Origin: Helichrysum umbraculigerum
Lineage: Eukaryota; Streptophyta; Magnoliopsida; Asterales; Asteraceae
Reading direction: 5' to 3'
NCBI GenBank assembly: GCA_949592205.1
Contig: CATIUR010000001.1
Location: 1,006,001 to 1,070,000, forward strand
DNA: 64,000 nucleotides
A program made the position numbers and the translations under genes. The first letter of the stretch is position 1; each line of letters begins with the position of its first letter. The notes under the pieces were generated by a model. The model had not been told where the DNA came from. It ran no database searches and saw only the letters and a list, made by a program, of their open reading frames with translations. This document shows positions 21,317 through 34,400 of the stretch, piece by piece.

Positions 21317-22182
21317 TAAGTTAACCTTTTTGGTGTAATATTTATGTAAACTATCTTACTAATTAATTATTGTAGGAACAATAGTGTAAGCAAATATTAA
21401 CGTGAAGTTTAAAGATCAAATATCCTTAATTTAAAAGAATGATGCATAGTGATTAATTTAAAAGTATATTATATTTATGCAGTATTTTATTTTAAAAGCC
21501 ATAATGCACCAAATTCAGTTTCTAAGTAACCAACCAGGCCACTCCATCTTGGGTGTATTAATTTTTCGAATGTTGGTGTAATAAATCGATAAAGAGCAAA
21601 AGATGTTGAATATGAATATGATGTTGATGAAATGATTTGTGTGTGATCAAGACGTACACCGGCCACTCCTAAAGGTTTTGAACTAAAACCTCGATCGATC
21701 TGTATTAGAAGTGGAAACTTGAATTAATCAAATATCAGTGTGTACGTACGTGTTGTGAATCTATGAATGCAATACATGTTGTTAAATCATCATGTTTAAT
21801 AATAATAACTTAAAATAATGGAGGATGGTTTAATTAAGAAGTGGTGATGCATGGTTTACAATTACATGACAAATAAAAAAGTAATAATTTTTTTTATTAT
21901 TTTTGTCAAAATTAGCAACGACCGAATATATTGTACTGTAGTAATTTGCACCATCGAAATTCAAAAACCAAGTGAACGAAGGAATTCGGAGCGAATTAAG
22001 GAAACAACACAGATTGATATTTTAGAGAAAAACGTGAAGAGCCAAACAACAAAAACCGTCTTTGAAACTATAAAAACGAAACCAACCTTCATACGCAAAT
22101 GACAATCCCAGGTAGCACCTGGAAGAAGTTCACCTTCTTCTTCCTGGTTATTTCTAGCTATTTTTCTTCTATCCTGTATCTT
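21317..22182. other. Upstream region of the SKU5-like gene
   Basis: No other gene is seen. A TATA box and pyrimidine-rich stretch lie at its 3' end; the rest is AT-rich and probably contains the promoter. Confidence 0.5.
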
Positions 22183-22190
22183 TATAAATA
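22183..22190 (+). promoter_or_regulatory. TATA box of the SKU5-like gene
   Basis: TATAAATA lies 63-70 bases upstream of the ATG, implying a leader of about 30-40 bases. A second TATATATA at 22221 is too close to the ATG to be the better candidate. Confidence 0.55.
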
Positions 22191-22252
22191 AAACAAAAAA
22201 ACCCATACGTACACAAATCTATATATACTCTGGGTGTCTCCGGGATTGTAAA

Positions 22253-23920
22253 ATGGATACCCGAAAATTTGGATTTTTGGCTGTGTTGCTATTCATCTCG
22301 ATAGCACTAGTTAGGTCAGAAGATCCTTATCACTTTTTTGAATGGAAGGTTACATATGGCACCATGTCGCCATTGGGTGTCCCACAACAGGTTATCTTGA
22401 TCAACGATAAATTCCCTGGGCCCGTGATTAATTGCACAAGTAATAACAATATCGTCATCAATGTGTTTAACAACCTTGACGAGCCTTTCCTTCTCACCTG
22501 GAACGGTGTTCAACAGCGGAAGAATTCATGGGTGGACGGTACACCTGGGACCATGTGCCCCATCCAGCCAGGAACCAACTTTACTTACAAGTTCCAAGTG
22601 AAGGATCAGATTGGCAGTTATTACTATTTCCCCACTACCGCCCTGCATAGAGCAGCTGGTGGTATTGGGGTGATCCAGATTCATAGTCGTCCATTGATCC
22701 CCGTGCCATTTGATAACCCGGCTGATGAGTTTGCAGTTGTTGTTGGAGACTGGTTCAATAAGGGTCACAAGTCTATGAGGAACCTCCTCGATGGTGGGAA
22801 TTCGATTGGTCGGCCTGATGGGGTTCATATCAATGGCAAGTCGGCTCAGGTTGGTGCACCAGCTGAACCATCATGGACATTCGAGGGTGGAAAGACATAC
22901 AGGTTTAGGTTTTGTAATGCCGGGATGAGAACTTCGGTCAACTTTAGGTTCCAGGGCCATGACATGAAATTGGTGGAGCTTGAAGGGTCTCACCTCATGC
23001 AAAACGACTACATGTCCATGGACCTTCATGTCGGTCAGTGCTTGTCAGTTTTGGTAACCGCTGATCAACCACCCAAAGATTATTACCTTGTCGTGTCCAG
23101 TAGGTTCACCAAGCAGCCGTATTCCACAGTCGCCACAATCCGCTACGCAGGAAACAACGTCCCTGCATCACCTGAGCTTCCACCTCCTCCGCCTGGGAAC
23201 ACTGCTGGAATCGCATGGTCAATCAACCAGTTCAGATCATTCAGATGGAACTTGACCGCCAGTGCAGCCCGACCCAACCCACAAGGATCATACCACTACG
23301 GACAAATTAACATCACCCGCACAATCAAGCTGGTCAATAGTCGGAACTACGTTGACGGTAAGCTAAGGTTCGCTTTGAACGGTGTCTCCCATATCGATCC
23401 TAAGACTCCGCTCAAACTGGTGGAGTATTTCGGGGTTGCTGACAAAGAGTTCAAGTATGACCTCATCCCAGATGAGCCACCAGCGGATGTCGAAAAGAAC
23501 GTCAAGATAGCACCAAATGTATTGAACGGAACATATCGCAACTTCGTAGAGATCATATTTGAGAACAGAGAGAACACCATTCAGACATACCATTTGGACG
23601 GATACTCGTTCTTTGCAGTGGCAATAGAACCAGGGAGGTGGAGCCCGGAAAAAAGGAAGAACTACAACCTTGAAGACGCAGTAAGCAGACACAACGTGGC
23701 TGTGTTCCCAGGGTGTTGGGCAGCTGTCATGACCACCCTTGATAACGCTGGAATGTGGAACGTGAGATCAGAGATGTGGGAGAGATTCTATTTGGGACAG
23801 CAGCTTTACATTAGTGTACTCTCACCGGAGCGTTCACTGAGAGATGAGTACAGCCTCCCAGATACAACACAGCTTTGCGGCATTGTTACTAATTTGCCCA
23901 AACCACCTCCTTACGTTTAG
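22253..23920 (+). CDS. SKU5-similar / NTP303-type multicopper oxidase homologue
   Basis: 555-residue secreted protein of the SKU5-similar family, nearest in type to pollen proteins such as NTP303 and Bp10, which act at the pollen-tube wall. Residues 1-22 form a signal peptide. Three cupredoxin domains follow (about 27-140, 155-300, 345-540). The copper sites of true ascorbate oxidase are lost: TWNG at 82-85 replaces HWHG, SYYYFPTT at 122-129 replaces the HxH motif, and the C-terminal HCHIxxH block is NAGMWNVRSEMW at 498-509. It is therefore very probably not a copper oxidase. There are N-glycosylation sequons (NCT, NFT, NLT, NIT, NGT) and no GPI signal. The coding region has no introns here. 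The start is chosen because the signal peptide begins at once and an in-frame leader is absent. Its 3' end faces the Pur-alpha gene. Confidence 0.93.
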   Translation: MDTRKFGFLAVLLFISIALVRSEDPYHFFEWKVTYGTMSPLGVPQQVILINDKFPGPVINCTSNNNIVINVFNNLDEPFLLTWNGVQQRKNSWVDGTPGTMCPIQPGTNFTYKFQVKDQIGSYYYFPTTALHRAAGGIGVIQIHSRPLIPVPFDNPADEFAVVVGDWFNKGHKSMRNLLDGGNSIGRPDGVHINGKSAQVGAPAEPSWTFEGGKTYRFRFCNAGMRTSVNFRFQGHDMKLVELEGSHLMQNDYMSMDLHVGQCLSVLVTADQPPKDYYLVVSSRFTKQPYSTVATIRYAGNNVPASPELPPPPPGNTAGIAWSINQFRSFRWNLTASAARPNPQGSYHYGQINITRTIKLVNSRNYVDGKLRFALNGVSHIDPKTPLKLVEYFGVADKEFKYDLIPDEPPADVEKNVKIAPNVLNGTYRNFVEIIFENRENTIQTYHLDGYSFFAVAIEPGRWSPEKRKNYNLEDAVSRHNVAVFPGCWAAVMTTLDNAGMWNVRSEMWERFYLGQQLYISVLSPERSLRDEYSLPDTTQLCGIVTNLPKPPPYV

Positions 23921-24236
23921 ATTCATTTTTCCTTTAAGTAATTACTAAGTTTTGCGCCCTTTTAGTGTGGCCTAACATACGGATTAAGAAATTGCAAGGG
24001 AATATGTGCATGATTTTGTTGTAATTGTCCCTTGACCAGATGAAATTGGCCTTCTTGTTGTTCGATAGTATTATAAGTGATATTGTTAGAGAGATCGCTA
24101 AGAAAAAAAAAAAGATGAGGACAATATATCCTCTCGTTGTAAATTTGTAATCATCATCCATCGATCAAATGAAACACTCTTCACTTTTTTGTTAAACTTT
24201 TGGATCTTCTTGTACTGATTTAATGAATATTCTTGC

Positions 24237-24242
24237 AATAAA
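24237..24242 (+). terminator. Candidate polyadenylation signal of the SKU5-like gene
   Basis: AATAAA about 320 bases after the stop, in an AT-rich context. Other weak signals are closer, so the true cleavage site is uncertain. Confidence 0.4.
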
Positions 24243-24909
24243 TATATAATTTCACTGTACCATGAAACTGGTTGGTGTTTTACGGTTTTGAATCAAGAAA
24301 GAGTTGTTTGCGTTCAAATACGCACCGCGACCCGTGTTAAAAGTTTTACCCATTTTGACATGTTATTCCAGTAGATCCCACATACCAATTCCAGTAAATC
24401 CCACATATACCAACTTTTCTTACAACCACCAACCACCAATGTTTGCAACCTATACTGTATACAAGCTCAGCAGAACAAGACTTCTGCAAGCCAACTTCAC
24501 AAAGCAATTTTGATGTACGATACAGTAGCATGGAAGGAATGAAAAATGAACACAGATAATCAGATAGTGAGCTAAATATATTAACAAAAGGCATCTGAAT
24601 GGGCAAACACAATATGATTCAAATTCCCATTCAGGCCAACAAACACTAAAAATTCCTTCACATATAAGAGGGGCAGGAACAAAGAAAAAAAAATAGCTAG
24701 CTTTGCTTGCTTATTCAGTTCTTGACTATTTCCATGGCAGGTATGGAGAATCAAGCTTAGCATCACCAGGATTATTCAAATTTCAATGGAGGATAAGGAT
24801 TAAAAAGAAAAAGGATCAAATTTTTACCCTTCGCACGCTGCTGGTCTATACACAGGTTCACAAAATCAAAACAGATCACCATTTGCAATTCCAAGTAGTA
24901 GAGCCAAGA

Positions 24910-27900
24910 CTATCTTTGAGGGGGGTCCACATTTCTCACGTTTGCTCCAGTCATTCCTTCGATACGATCTTTGGTTATGTCAACAAAGTGACCAACCATT
25001 TCGTGAAATTGCTTCAGCCCGGATAAAGGAAGAATGATGGAGGACCGATCAGAACCTGCAACCTGCATATGCCAATTCCCATTTTGTTATCATACCATTC
25101 ATAAGGCATTCATCATCCAAATGTTTATGTTCTCTTATAAAATGTATTTTTGAGACATTTTTTACAGATTGATTCATATGCTTAACTACAGACTCTGCAA
25201 CTTCTTCTTGATGACTTTCTTATAGTCGATGATTTACATTTAATAAAGCGCCATTCGGACCGAGTATTCGAACAAATTCTCAAGCCGAATAGCTCAAACT
25301 TTTCTGAATACGCGCAACATAAATGGTTGGCTGCAAAAGGGCTTAATATTATATTTTAAAGGTAACTTCTTGTGACTTACATGTCCAACCGACAAATAAA
25401 TTCTTGAATTTGACATCTATTAACGGCTCTGTCATGTGGTAATCGGAGCATAAACTATTGAGGAATCTGCTATCTATATTGAGCTTATACAGTTATCAAA
25501 TATTCAACTTATTGATAAAACAGATATACAATTATCCAAAATTCAACTTATTGATTAAAAGTTAAATGAGAGACAACCTTCAGAGAGGCACAAACATACT
25601 TGCTTAAAAAAAAAAAGTAGATACTCTGAATGAAGTACAAAATTCTAAGTCAAGTTCAGTTGAGTGTGTTAATGTTGAAGAATTAGGCTTATTTCTTGGT
25701 GGATTAATTGGGCCCATCTATCATTATTCTTAGATTTTAATATGAAACACAGCAAATGTTTTTTTGTTGGCTGCAACTGCTCAACCTGCAGGTACAAGTA
25801 CTTTTTTTGGGTAGGTATACCTGTGCAACCCACGGGTTCAAGTATAAGAACACCTACAGAGTTTCAGTTACGTAATATTTGTACTGAAATACCCAATATG
25901 AGTACCGGGAAATTTTTGTGCCGCAATTATTATTGCCAAAATGTGGCTTTAAGCAAATGGTATCTGAAAGAAAGCTCAGTATGTAGGATCTCCGCATCTC
26001 CTAGAATAACCTAACACTGAAAGGGTTATTTTCTTTTGGGATGGAGTTGTGACTACGTTTTATTCAAGTTACAGGATTTTCCCGTAGTTTTTTTAAACCC
26101 ACCATTAGGTTCATTTCAATTCCTGCCTAATTAGGCTTCCTATAAAAACCATTTTTTTCCATACTTAGGGCTTTGAACTGTCCCATATCAACTATAAGTT
26201 AATTCTTAGTTTCAAAAGGTTATCTACTTCTCATATGATGTGGATTTTATATTCCACATATAAATCCATAACCCCCTAGATGTATAATTTTAAGAAAATT
26301 AATGTCTGAAACCTTAAGTGCCAAAAACAAATGAAGTCATAGGAAAAGTCACACCTCAGATATCCTTAAGTAGTGGCCACGGTTGTTGCTTCCAAGATCA
26401 AAGAAAAACCTCTTCTGATCGGCTCTAATCACTTTGGAGACCCCAAAACCACCACTTTCATCAGAAGACGGAGGTGGCAAGTCAAACGTGGACGTCCTAT
26501 CGCCTAGATTCAAGTCAGATGATGCTGTAGGGGCAGATTGGGAACTGCTTCCGGCAATAAAGCCAGCACCTACATCGTCAGACAGACCAACTAGTCGTTC
26601 TTGGGTGATACCTTCGTCATTTTGCTGTTTATCGAAACATAACAGAAAGAAATGATGAGAAATAAAAGAGTGAGGCTGTCTAAGCAGAAATTAGTGGGAA
26701 TTATCGAAGTTGGAACCTGATTGGGCAGAACAAAAAGCTTAGATGCTTCATTTATCTCTTCCAAGATGTTCCTAAATGCACTCCACCCTTCATCGCGGGT
26801 GCTTCCTGCAGGAACAATAATAGTACTGCGGTTTCTACTAACTGAAGCTTCAGATACCTGCAGATACAATTGTTTAAGGTAACAGTAGAATAAAGATCAA
26901 TATATCACATTACAATGACAAATTTACATAACTAAATTATTTATTATTAGATTTCAGGTGGAACCTACTAATTTCTAAATAACGAGTGATATTGAAAAGT
27001 TAGTAAGTTTGACGAAGCTACCAAATTCTATTTTTATTCTTAAAAATTAAGAAACCATAACAATATCTTCACGGAAAATAACTTGCTAGATTCTTCAATC
27101 TAAATGATGTTTTTTTACTGAGACATCACGAGTATAATACTGTTGATATCAGGTTACCTTGCAATCTAACATCACTAATATTGCATACGCCTATGCATCC
27201 AAATTTTCAGCAATTTACCAAAATTGGATTTTAAGCACATACTATGTTACCAAAATTGGATTAGAGGGATTACAGTGTTGGTACACCATGCTACATACAA
27301 TGATAAAATCTCACATAGCTCCCAAGTTAATCCATAGTATGTGAAAAAGGCATGAGCCACATGACACTGACCCTTTAAAGCAAAGTGCTTGCCCACATAA
27401 ACTACATGGCACCGGTGTGTTCTAAGATACCATATTATACATGATGCTGTCAAGTTTGTGAGGATTATATTTACCTTTCCAGATAAAAATGATATTAAAC
27501 ACTTCGTAAATAAATTAGAACATTCTTTATACAAACACCTGCATATGGCGGGATTGGATATCGTTGTTTTTGTTGTCTTTACAGAGTTTTGTTTTTGTTT
27601 TTGTATAACAGCAAACCTATAACCTAACCCACATACTATGTACAACCACAAATATATACACTCACTGCCTCAAGTGAGGCTTGAACCCACAACCTATTGG
27701 TTGATGAGCTCCTCTCATACCACTAGGCCAAATGCCGTTTGGTCTTTACACAAAATTTTGCATCCCACTTATACCCAAACAAGCTGGATTGACACCTAAC
27801 TTTGCTAGATTGGCAAGTAAATGTACTACAAATACTCCACATCTATGAACATGTAACATGTAAACAGGGAGCAAGTAAAAAATTCACCTGCTTCTATGGA

Positions 27901-29871
27901 CACGCATAAATTAAACTTTCCCTCCGTCTCACAATTTTCTATGATGACTCAGTTTAATTGGCACAGATGTGATCTGCAATTCCCCCTCCCCTATTCAGTT
28001 AACCTAAGCGTAGTCTAGATAGCTGACTAAAAGTCAAACACTTATCTTAATAAATATAATATATGATTCACCTTTGTGACATCATCAATTTAAAAAATTC
28101 AATTATTCAATTAAGTCCTTTAATTTTCTTAATTCAAACATTAACCTCCCTTACTCTAAATAATTTAATTTAAAATTAAACCCCCTTACTCCAAATTAAA
28201 AATAAATATAAATCCAAATAATCATGCTAGAAGCTGATTTGTATACGGATATAACACAAAGAAGATTATCTAATAATCACGTTAGTTATTATCCCTTCAT
28301 ACATTAATTATAATTAACTAAAAGTTAAACAATTATACAAAATTCTAAATAAAACCCTCCACATTGTACTATGTGAATATGCTATCAGCTTATAGTTTAT
28401 GAGATGAGATGTGATTGATCTAAGATTTTCTTTTTTCTCTTCTTGATTATATAGTAAAATTCTTTTATAATTAAGTGACATTGTGAATAACGTATAAATA
28501 TCTTAAAACCAGCCATGAATTTAAGGTGCAAATTCTAATGAATTAATTGTTTCACATTTATATTATCTTATTATCGAGGAGACGATCGAACCAATATATA
28601 AAACTAACGTTAGATAAATTGGCCCATGAATTTGATTTGCGGTTTAGTAAATATTGCTAGATAAGTTGCTAAGATATTTGATTGATGTATGGCAAGAGTA
28701 TTCAACATTAGAATAAACATCGGGGAATTTAAGGTGCAAGATTCAAACCTTGCATTTACATAAACACAAAGCGTTATTGCTTGTGAATTATTAAAGTATA
28801 ACTCAAAGTCTATTGTATGTATACAACTATAATTTGGTATATCAAAAACGAGTGCCACTAAATGTATAATTTTTTAAACTCAATTCCAAAACCCATGTAA
28901 CTCCTTTTTTTGTTGTTGTAATCTTAATTAAGTACTTCAACTTTAATATACAAAGTATAGTACGAATTTAACTTACAATTATTTTTAAAATTATTCAAAA
29001 TACTCTTATAATACGTTGGTTACACTAAATGACCCGTGTGTATACACGGGTTTAAGTGCTAGTATGACTGTATATAATTATCCCATTCAAAGGTTGGATC
29101 AAATTCAAGGAGCAAAGATCCTATTTTAATGTGTAACTTAGTGGCATATGATGAAAGAACTAGTGTTACATAAATATTTTGTACTTAAAACCTCTTCCTT
29201 AACTGAACCATAAAAATGTGACATCTAATCAACATGATCACATTCTCTTGTCCTCTCTGAGTTATCATTGAGCTCCAATGAAAATTTTCCAGTACTTGTA
29301 TGTAAACATCTTAACGCACAAACAGAACACGGTACAAACAGCATACTGTAAACATCTTAACGCAAAAAGAATCTTAAATACTCCGTATAAGGGGAAAAAA
29401 AAAAAACTGTAACAAGAAAATATGTACCTTCAGAAAACGACCTCTCCTGTTTTCCCCAATATCAAAGTAAAACACCTGAAAAAAATCACAACAAATAATA
29501 TTGCTCAAACTAGGAAAGTTAGATGATGAAATACACAAGTACTATGGAATTGAATATATTATTAATTAAATTAATTAATTTAATGGAATTGCCTTGCTAT
29601 CAAGCTGTAGTTCCTTGCTAGAAATATCTTGATCATCAGAAGTAACATAGTAATTGAAGATGTCGAAAAACCAAGAGATACCGTTAAAGGGTACGATTAT
29701 GGTGGAGCGTGTGGCGGAGGTTTTTTCCGATATCTTAAGGTAGCGCCCGCGAGGGTTTTCCTTAAGATCAAAGTAAAAAAGTTTATGCTCCACCTGTAAC
29801 GTCTTAGATAACAGCTCAACGTCATTACCACCACCACCACCACCACCTCCTCCGCCGGAGCTAAAGTCCAT
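24910..29871 (-). CDS. PURA1: Pur-alpha single-strand DNA/RNA-binding protein, 5 exons, 296 aa
   Basis: Homologue of plant Pur-alpha, which binds purine-rich single-stranded DNA and RNA and plant promoter motifs. Exons in sense order: 29871-29593, 29475-29428, 26857-26717, 26624-26355, 25062-24910 (stop). They add to 891 bases with every junction in frame. The N-terminus has a Gly run. Three PUR repeats follow: KTLQVEHKLFYFDLKENPRG, then VFYFDIGENRRGRFLK with SEASVSRNRSTIIVPAG, and a C-terminal one with RADQKRFFFDLGSNNRGHYLRISE and GSDRSSIILP. It ends NVDPPQR. All introns use GT-AG except intron 1, which has a GC donor (AAG|GCAATT). Intron 2 (2.57 kb) holds a SINE and a Helitron. The symbol is by similarity to the Arabidopsis gene; length and exon phases support a functional gene. 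Confidence 0.93.
27584..27741 (-). mobile_element. tRNA-derived SINE in Pur-alpha intron 2
   Basis: In sense it begins AAACGGCATTTGGCCTAGTG, with box A TGGCCTAGTGGTATGAG and box B GGTTCAAGCC. It ends in an A-rich (CAAAAA)n tail. The flanking 9-base duplication gtctttaca is at 27575-27583 and 27742-27750. Confidence 0.85.
28045..29062 (+). mobile_element. Non-autonomous Helitron in Pur-alpha intron 2
   Basis: It starts TCTTAATAAATATA after an A and ends with the hairpin CCCGTGTGTATACACGGG (29033-29050), a short spacer and CTAG (29059-29062) before T. It has no Rep or helicase coding. It shares both termini with the short Helitron at 19650-19811. Confidence 0.8.
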
Positions 29872-29899
29872 CTCCTCCGTACGTTAAGATTAGCACTGA

Positions 29900-30722
29900 C
29901 GAGTGCAGAAATGTTAACTCTTAGCTTTCTGAATGAATACTAAATAAATTTATATTAAGCAGGGAGAATGATCGTTGATAACATGATGATGAACTGCAAG
30001 GTGAAATTGGAGATCCTGATTGCTGAATTGAAGTGAATTGGGATTTTAGGGTTTCTGACTTGACTCAGTCTTGTCTTGTTTCTGTCACGTAAACAAATTA
30101 AAGTATGGGAGTGGCAGGTAATTTTTTACATGTTACAATCAAACAGTACAACTATTTATACCTACAATACAACTGTTTATGTAACTGTTTCCTTGTAACA
30201 AGTAAAAAAATACTTGCCAAAATCAACTCCCTTAGAAGTATTATTAAACCCACCATTTTTTTTATTTACATTATATATATACTAGGTGGTCTTACAGTGT
30301 ATAGCACAGCCCACTACGATTAACATGATTAACGAACATGATATGAACGAATATAAGATTTTTTGTTAACATGATTTATGAACATGATATGAACGAATGT
30401 TAGATTTGTAGACCAACAATTTCTCTAATTGAAAACTAACTCTACATTTGGTTCATACAATATTTGATAGAATTTGAATCAATAAAAGGAATTGGAATTC
30501 CAAAAAATGTGAATTCCTTTGAGTGAAAAATTAGATGACTTTCACATCAATTCATTTATGAACTAAGCACCCTTGTGGAATGTAATTGATATTCCAATTC
30601 CATTAAATTACGTTAAATTCCACAAACCAAACACAACCTAAGAATATTAGAGTATTATGTTTAAGGTTATTTCCGGTATTGGGAATTATTTATTATATCA
30701 TTTCTAACGTTATTTTCAATGG
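29900..30722. other. Intergenic region upstream of Pur-alpha
   Basis: Contains two imperfect copies of an approximately 46-bp unit (30322-30405, core gaacatgatatgaacgaat) and a MITE-like block with TTTGGTT/AACCAAA ends (about 30436-30640). No gene is seen. Confidence 0.5.
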
Positions 30723-30873
30723 GGGATAATTACATATATACCCAATTTAAGTTGGAAAATTACATATTTCCCCAAACATACATAAAAAGTATTATACATC
30801 ATGCATTGAATACTTGTATTTTGGGTAAATATGATATTATTCGACTTAAGTGGGGTAGATATGTAATTTTCCC
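30723..30873. mobile_element. Mutator-type MITE with 9-bp duplication
   Basis: The ends GGGATAATTACATATATACC and the complement of GGTAGATATGTAATTTTCCC are inverted repeats. Both sides carry the 9-bp duplication tttcaatgg (30714-30722 and 30874-30882), the length expected of Mutator-like elements. 151 bp, non-coding. Confidence 0.85.
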
Positions 30874-30882
30874 TTTCAATGG

Positions 30883-31424
30883 TTTACTCTGTGTATGGAG
30901 TTTTGAAAAAGTGTTTTTGAAAAAAAATCATACACTTATCCTTTAAATTTTGGAGAAATCTTATAAAGATTCGAAATTTTTAAATATAATTGAAGAACTG
31001 CTACCATTTATTACTCCAAAATAATTTTCTCATTTTATCATTAATGTATTGAATTTAATACTATTAATAGGCTTTTAGCTAATTTGTATTCTTAGTTATA
31101 ATTATTAAATAATAATTTTCACATAACATATAAAGAAATTAAGAGCACCCCCAATAACATATAAAGAAATTAAAAGCACCCCAATGAACAAAAGCTATTA
31201 AAAACTTTTTTGCTTGTCATATCAAATTTTAATAAAAAAGCTGATGACAAATAGTTGAAAATAATGTTATGTACAACTTTTGGTAATTCTATTGAACTTG
31301 CAAGTTTATAGACCACCATTGACCTCAACCAAAGTAGTAACCAACTTGTGTAAATTTCGGATTACATGACACGACCAAAATTTTGTAAATTAAGATAGCC
31401 GACACATTGAAGCTCTCTTACCTC
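30883..31424. other. Spacer 3' of the SWIM gene
   Basis: AT-rich. Two partly repeated segments (gcaccccnaataacatataaagaaatta) lie at 31140-31185. The 3'UTR of the SWIM gene must lie here. No separate gene is seen. Confidence 0.5.
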
Positions 31425-34400
31425 CTACCTTATACACGACAATCTTTTCCTCTTACGATTCTTCTTACAAACAACACTTTTTGAAGAGGAATCTGGTCCC
31501 GTAGAAAGCCTCACAGTTGCAGGCCTGCTTGACGATGTTCGGTTTTTCTTGTCACTCCATTTCAATGGAAGATTATGGACTACGGTACCAATATCAGTTG
31601 ACTTGTTTAATTCAACGAGTTTCTGAATTTGATCACTGATCTGATGCAACCAGGCTGTTGAGAGATCAAGTTCAAGAGAATCGTCTGGTGGCTTCTTTAA
31701 CATGCTCGTAAGTATCTCTTGAAATGACTGAAACGAAATCGAGCTTGGGTACTCTCGATGATTTTCACATATCATGTTGACTTTGACTACATGCTTGCAG
31801 AGATTCCCACGTAACGACCATTCACAATCACAAAAGGCAAACTCGGAACCAGGATTCCAAACTAAATGTATACTGTTTCTATCGTTTTGGCTAACTATTT
31901 TAGCAAAAAGGTTGTTTTCGTTATCTAAAGTAACATCAGTGTCAGGAATTTGCAATGCACGGTGCCATGATGTAGAATTGATGTATTCCTGTTTCACCGT
32001 TTGAAAGGAATCACTTTCATCAGCATAGCGATCTAGCCAGTAACTCGAGTGCAACTCTGTTGTTAACTTGTGCACCAACCAATCGACTCTCTGAAGTGCA
32101 CCGAGATGTGAGTCGTCAAAAAGTTTAACTTTTAACTTCACGTGATAAGTTTCGATTGCACAGGATGCTTCTTGACTTGCGAGTGGGAGAGTTTTCATTG
32201 TTGTTAACCACATTTCTAATTAAGAAATTATTCATGAATCAAATATAGAGTCAATGAAACTGGGAATTATAAGAAAGAAGGAAACGCAGAAGATAGAAGA
32301 TACCTATCTTAGGGACCCAAGTGGCGGTAAAATATTGCATGAAGTCGGTTTGGTCGACAAAATCTTGACTGAACTTTTCTAGCACAAAGAAGGGATCAAC
32401 TCCACCCCATATGCTGTAAACTATTTCTCCTAAACGCTTAAAAATTTCTCTTTGAACTTCAATGTTCCTACATTTCTTGACGATGTGTCTCAGCCATGAC
32501 CGACGAATGCGCCACATGGAAAATAGTATAGGGCAAGAAAATGTCTCCCTGTAAGGAAAAGCGAAGTACATCATATCGTCTCGTTTACAACAAAAATAAA
32601 TACGTGTACTCAGAACATAACAAACTCAATGTCCCCATTAAAAAGATAAAAATAAGCAAAAAGAACTAAAGAATAATTATTTTGATTAATGAGTAAGATC
32701 TATGATATACCTTATAGGATCAGTCTCGGCGGCTGCATCGTCAATAAGAAAACCAGTGACCTTCCATGTCGGGTCAACAGCATGAACACGACCAAGTAGG
32801 GCTTTCAACCATTTACAGATATCAGATTTGGCAACACTCCGAGTAATGACCCAAGCTACAGGGAGTGCATGTTGTCTCGAATCAAACACCAAAAGCGTGC
32901 ACAGAGGATACTGCATCCAATCAAAAAAGAAAAAGAATCAAGAATAATAATAAGAAATGCAACCTACCAAGGTTTTAGGCAGCAGACCTGCCAATTTCAA
33001 CCCATTTATTCGTGAATGGGTCCATCCAGAATATGCTTTATCCCTAACAGGTACGTGTAAATTCAAAATAGAAGTTAGCATAAGAGGATCCCAGTTAAAT
33101 GGGTCAAAAGTCACCTAAGGTGTAGTTAAGTAGTTAACCGGCGTATAAAATCCCTCACATCATATTAACATAACCGACGAACTACATAAATTAATTATTC
33201 GTCGCTCATAGATATAATTTTATGGACATATAAAATCCCCCAAAAAGTTTCATTTTGAGACATTAACCCACCTGGTCCACCAATCTTCCCATGATTAATG
33301 AACAGCATTATCATGCATAATAAATTACTAATCGAATTAATAATAATTTTAATAAAGATAGAGTGGCTAGTATGCATGATAAAATAGACCTTGCTCGACT
33401 TTCTAGCTAATTTTGTTTACGTGACCAGTTTGAGATGCACAACCAAATTCGACCCATTTATAAATAAACTGGTCAACGTTGCCAACTCAAGTTATAGGTT
33501 TCTAAACAACATTCACAGACTGCTACCTTTAATCTCTTGATTCCAAATGTTGAGTCAATTGCTATAAGGCTGCGATGTCCAAACCGAAGCATCTGTTGTA
33601 ATTGCCACTCAGTTTGAATTCCAAGAATAAAAGGTTCATTTTCAGAAGACTCTTGATGATAAAAAATAGATTTCTTATTACGTTCAGCCCATATTCTTAT
33701 ACTTTCTTGGTCATCCAAATCCAATTCATGTGTAGACCGCTTAATAATCATCCCAAGTTTATGAACATATTGAGAAGCAAGCGAGTTCACTTTCGCATCT
33801 GACCCACAGTAACGCTGGATCCCTTCTATGTGCTTCTCTAAAACATTCTCTTCAGGGATGCCAAGATAAATCATTGACATTGTTTGTTGTTGAATCTCAT
33901 TTCCTACGTAAGGAATCTTTTTGGCTCCAGGGCCAATTGCGTCACGGTCAAGTGGGCCATGGCAGATAAATCCAGATTTATTTACATGACGTCGGTCATT
34001 GTATATTAAAAGTACAAGAGATGGTCGGGCATATAGACGTTTGACAACAAAATGACATGTGCAACCTCGCATGGACTGAGGCCTAGCTGCACGGTTTCTA
34101 GTGTTCAGTCGATACCTTCGACTTGGCAATATCATTCCACCTTCTCCATAATTTTCAGGACCAAATGAACACCAGTACCTTCAGAAGAACATAGATAATA
34201 AGCGAAATATTAGACTAGCGTTATTTAGGTTTGATATATTAGATAAGCAACAATTGTATCATCATAATCAAAAAAAAGAGTGCTAGTATTTCCATGCTAT
34301 AAATAATATATCCATTATCAAATAATTTTGCAAATAGGGATTGTAATATAAAAAATCAACTAAGCTTGATGTTGTTATTTAGATGAAAGTTGAATTGAGT

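Noticed and set aside
21010..21319. Lys-rich and Phe/Ser-rich ORFs at the purine tract
   Set aside because: Translation of a low-complexity purine run within a MITE.
27640..27745. tRNA gene (box A and box B on the minus strand)
   Set aside because: No cloverleaf acceptor stem. A poly(A)-like tail and 9-bp duplication show a SINE.
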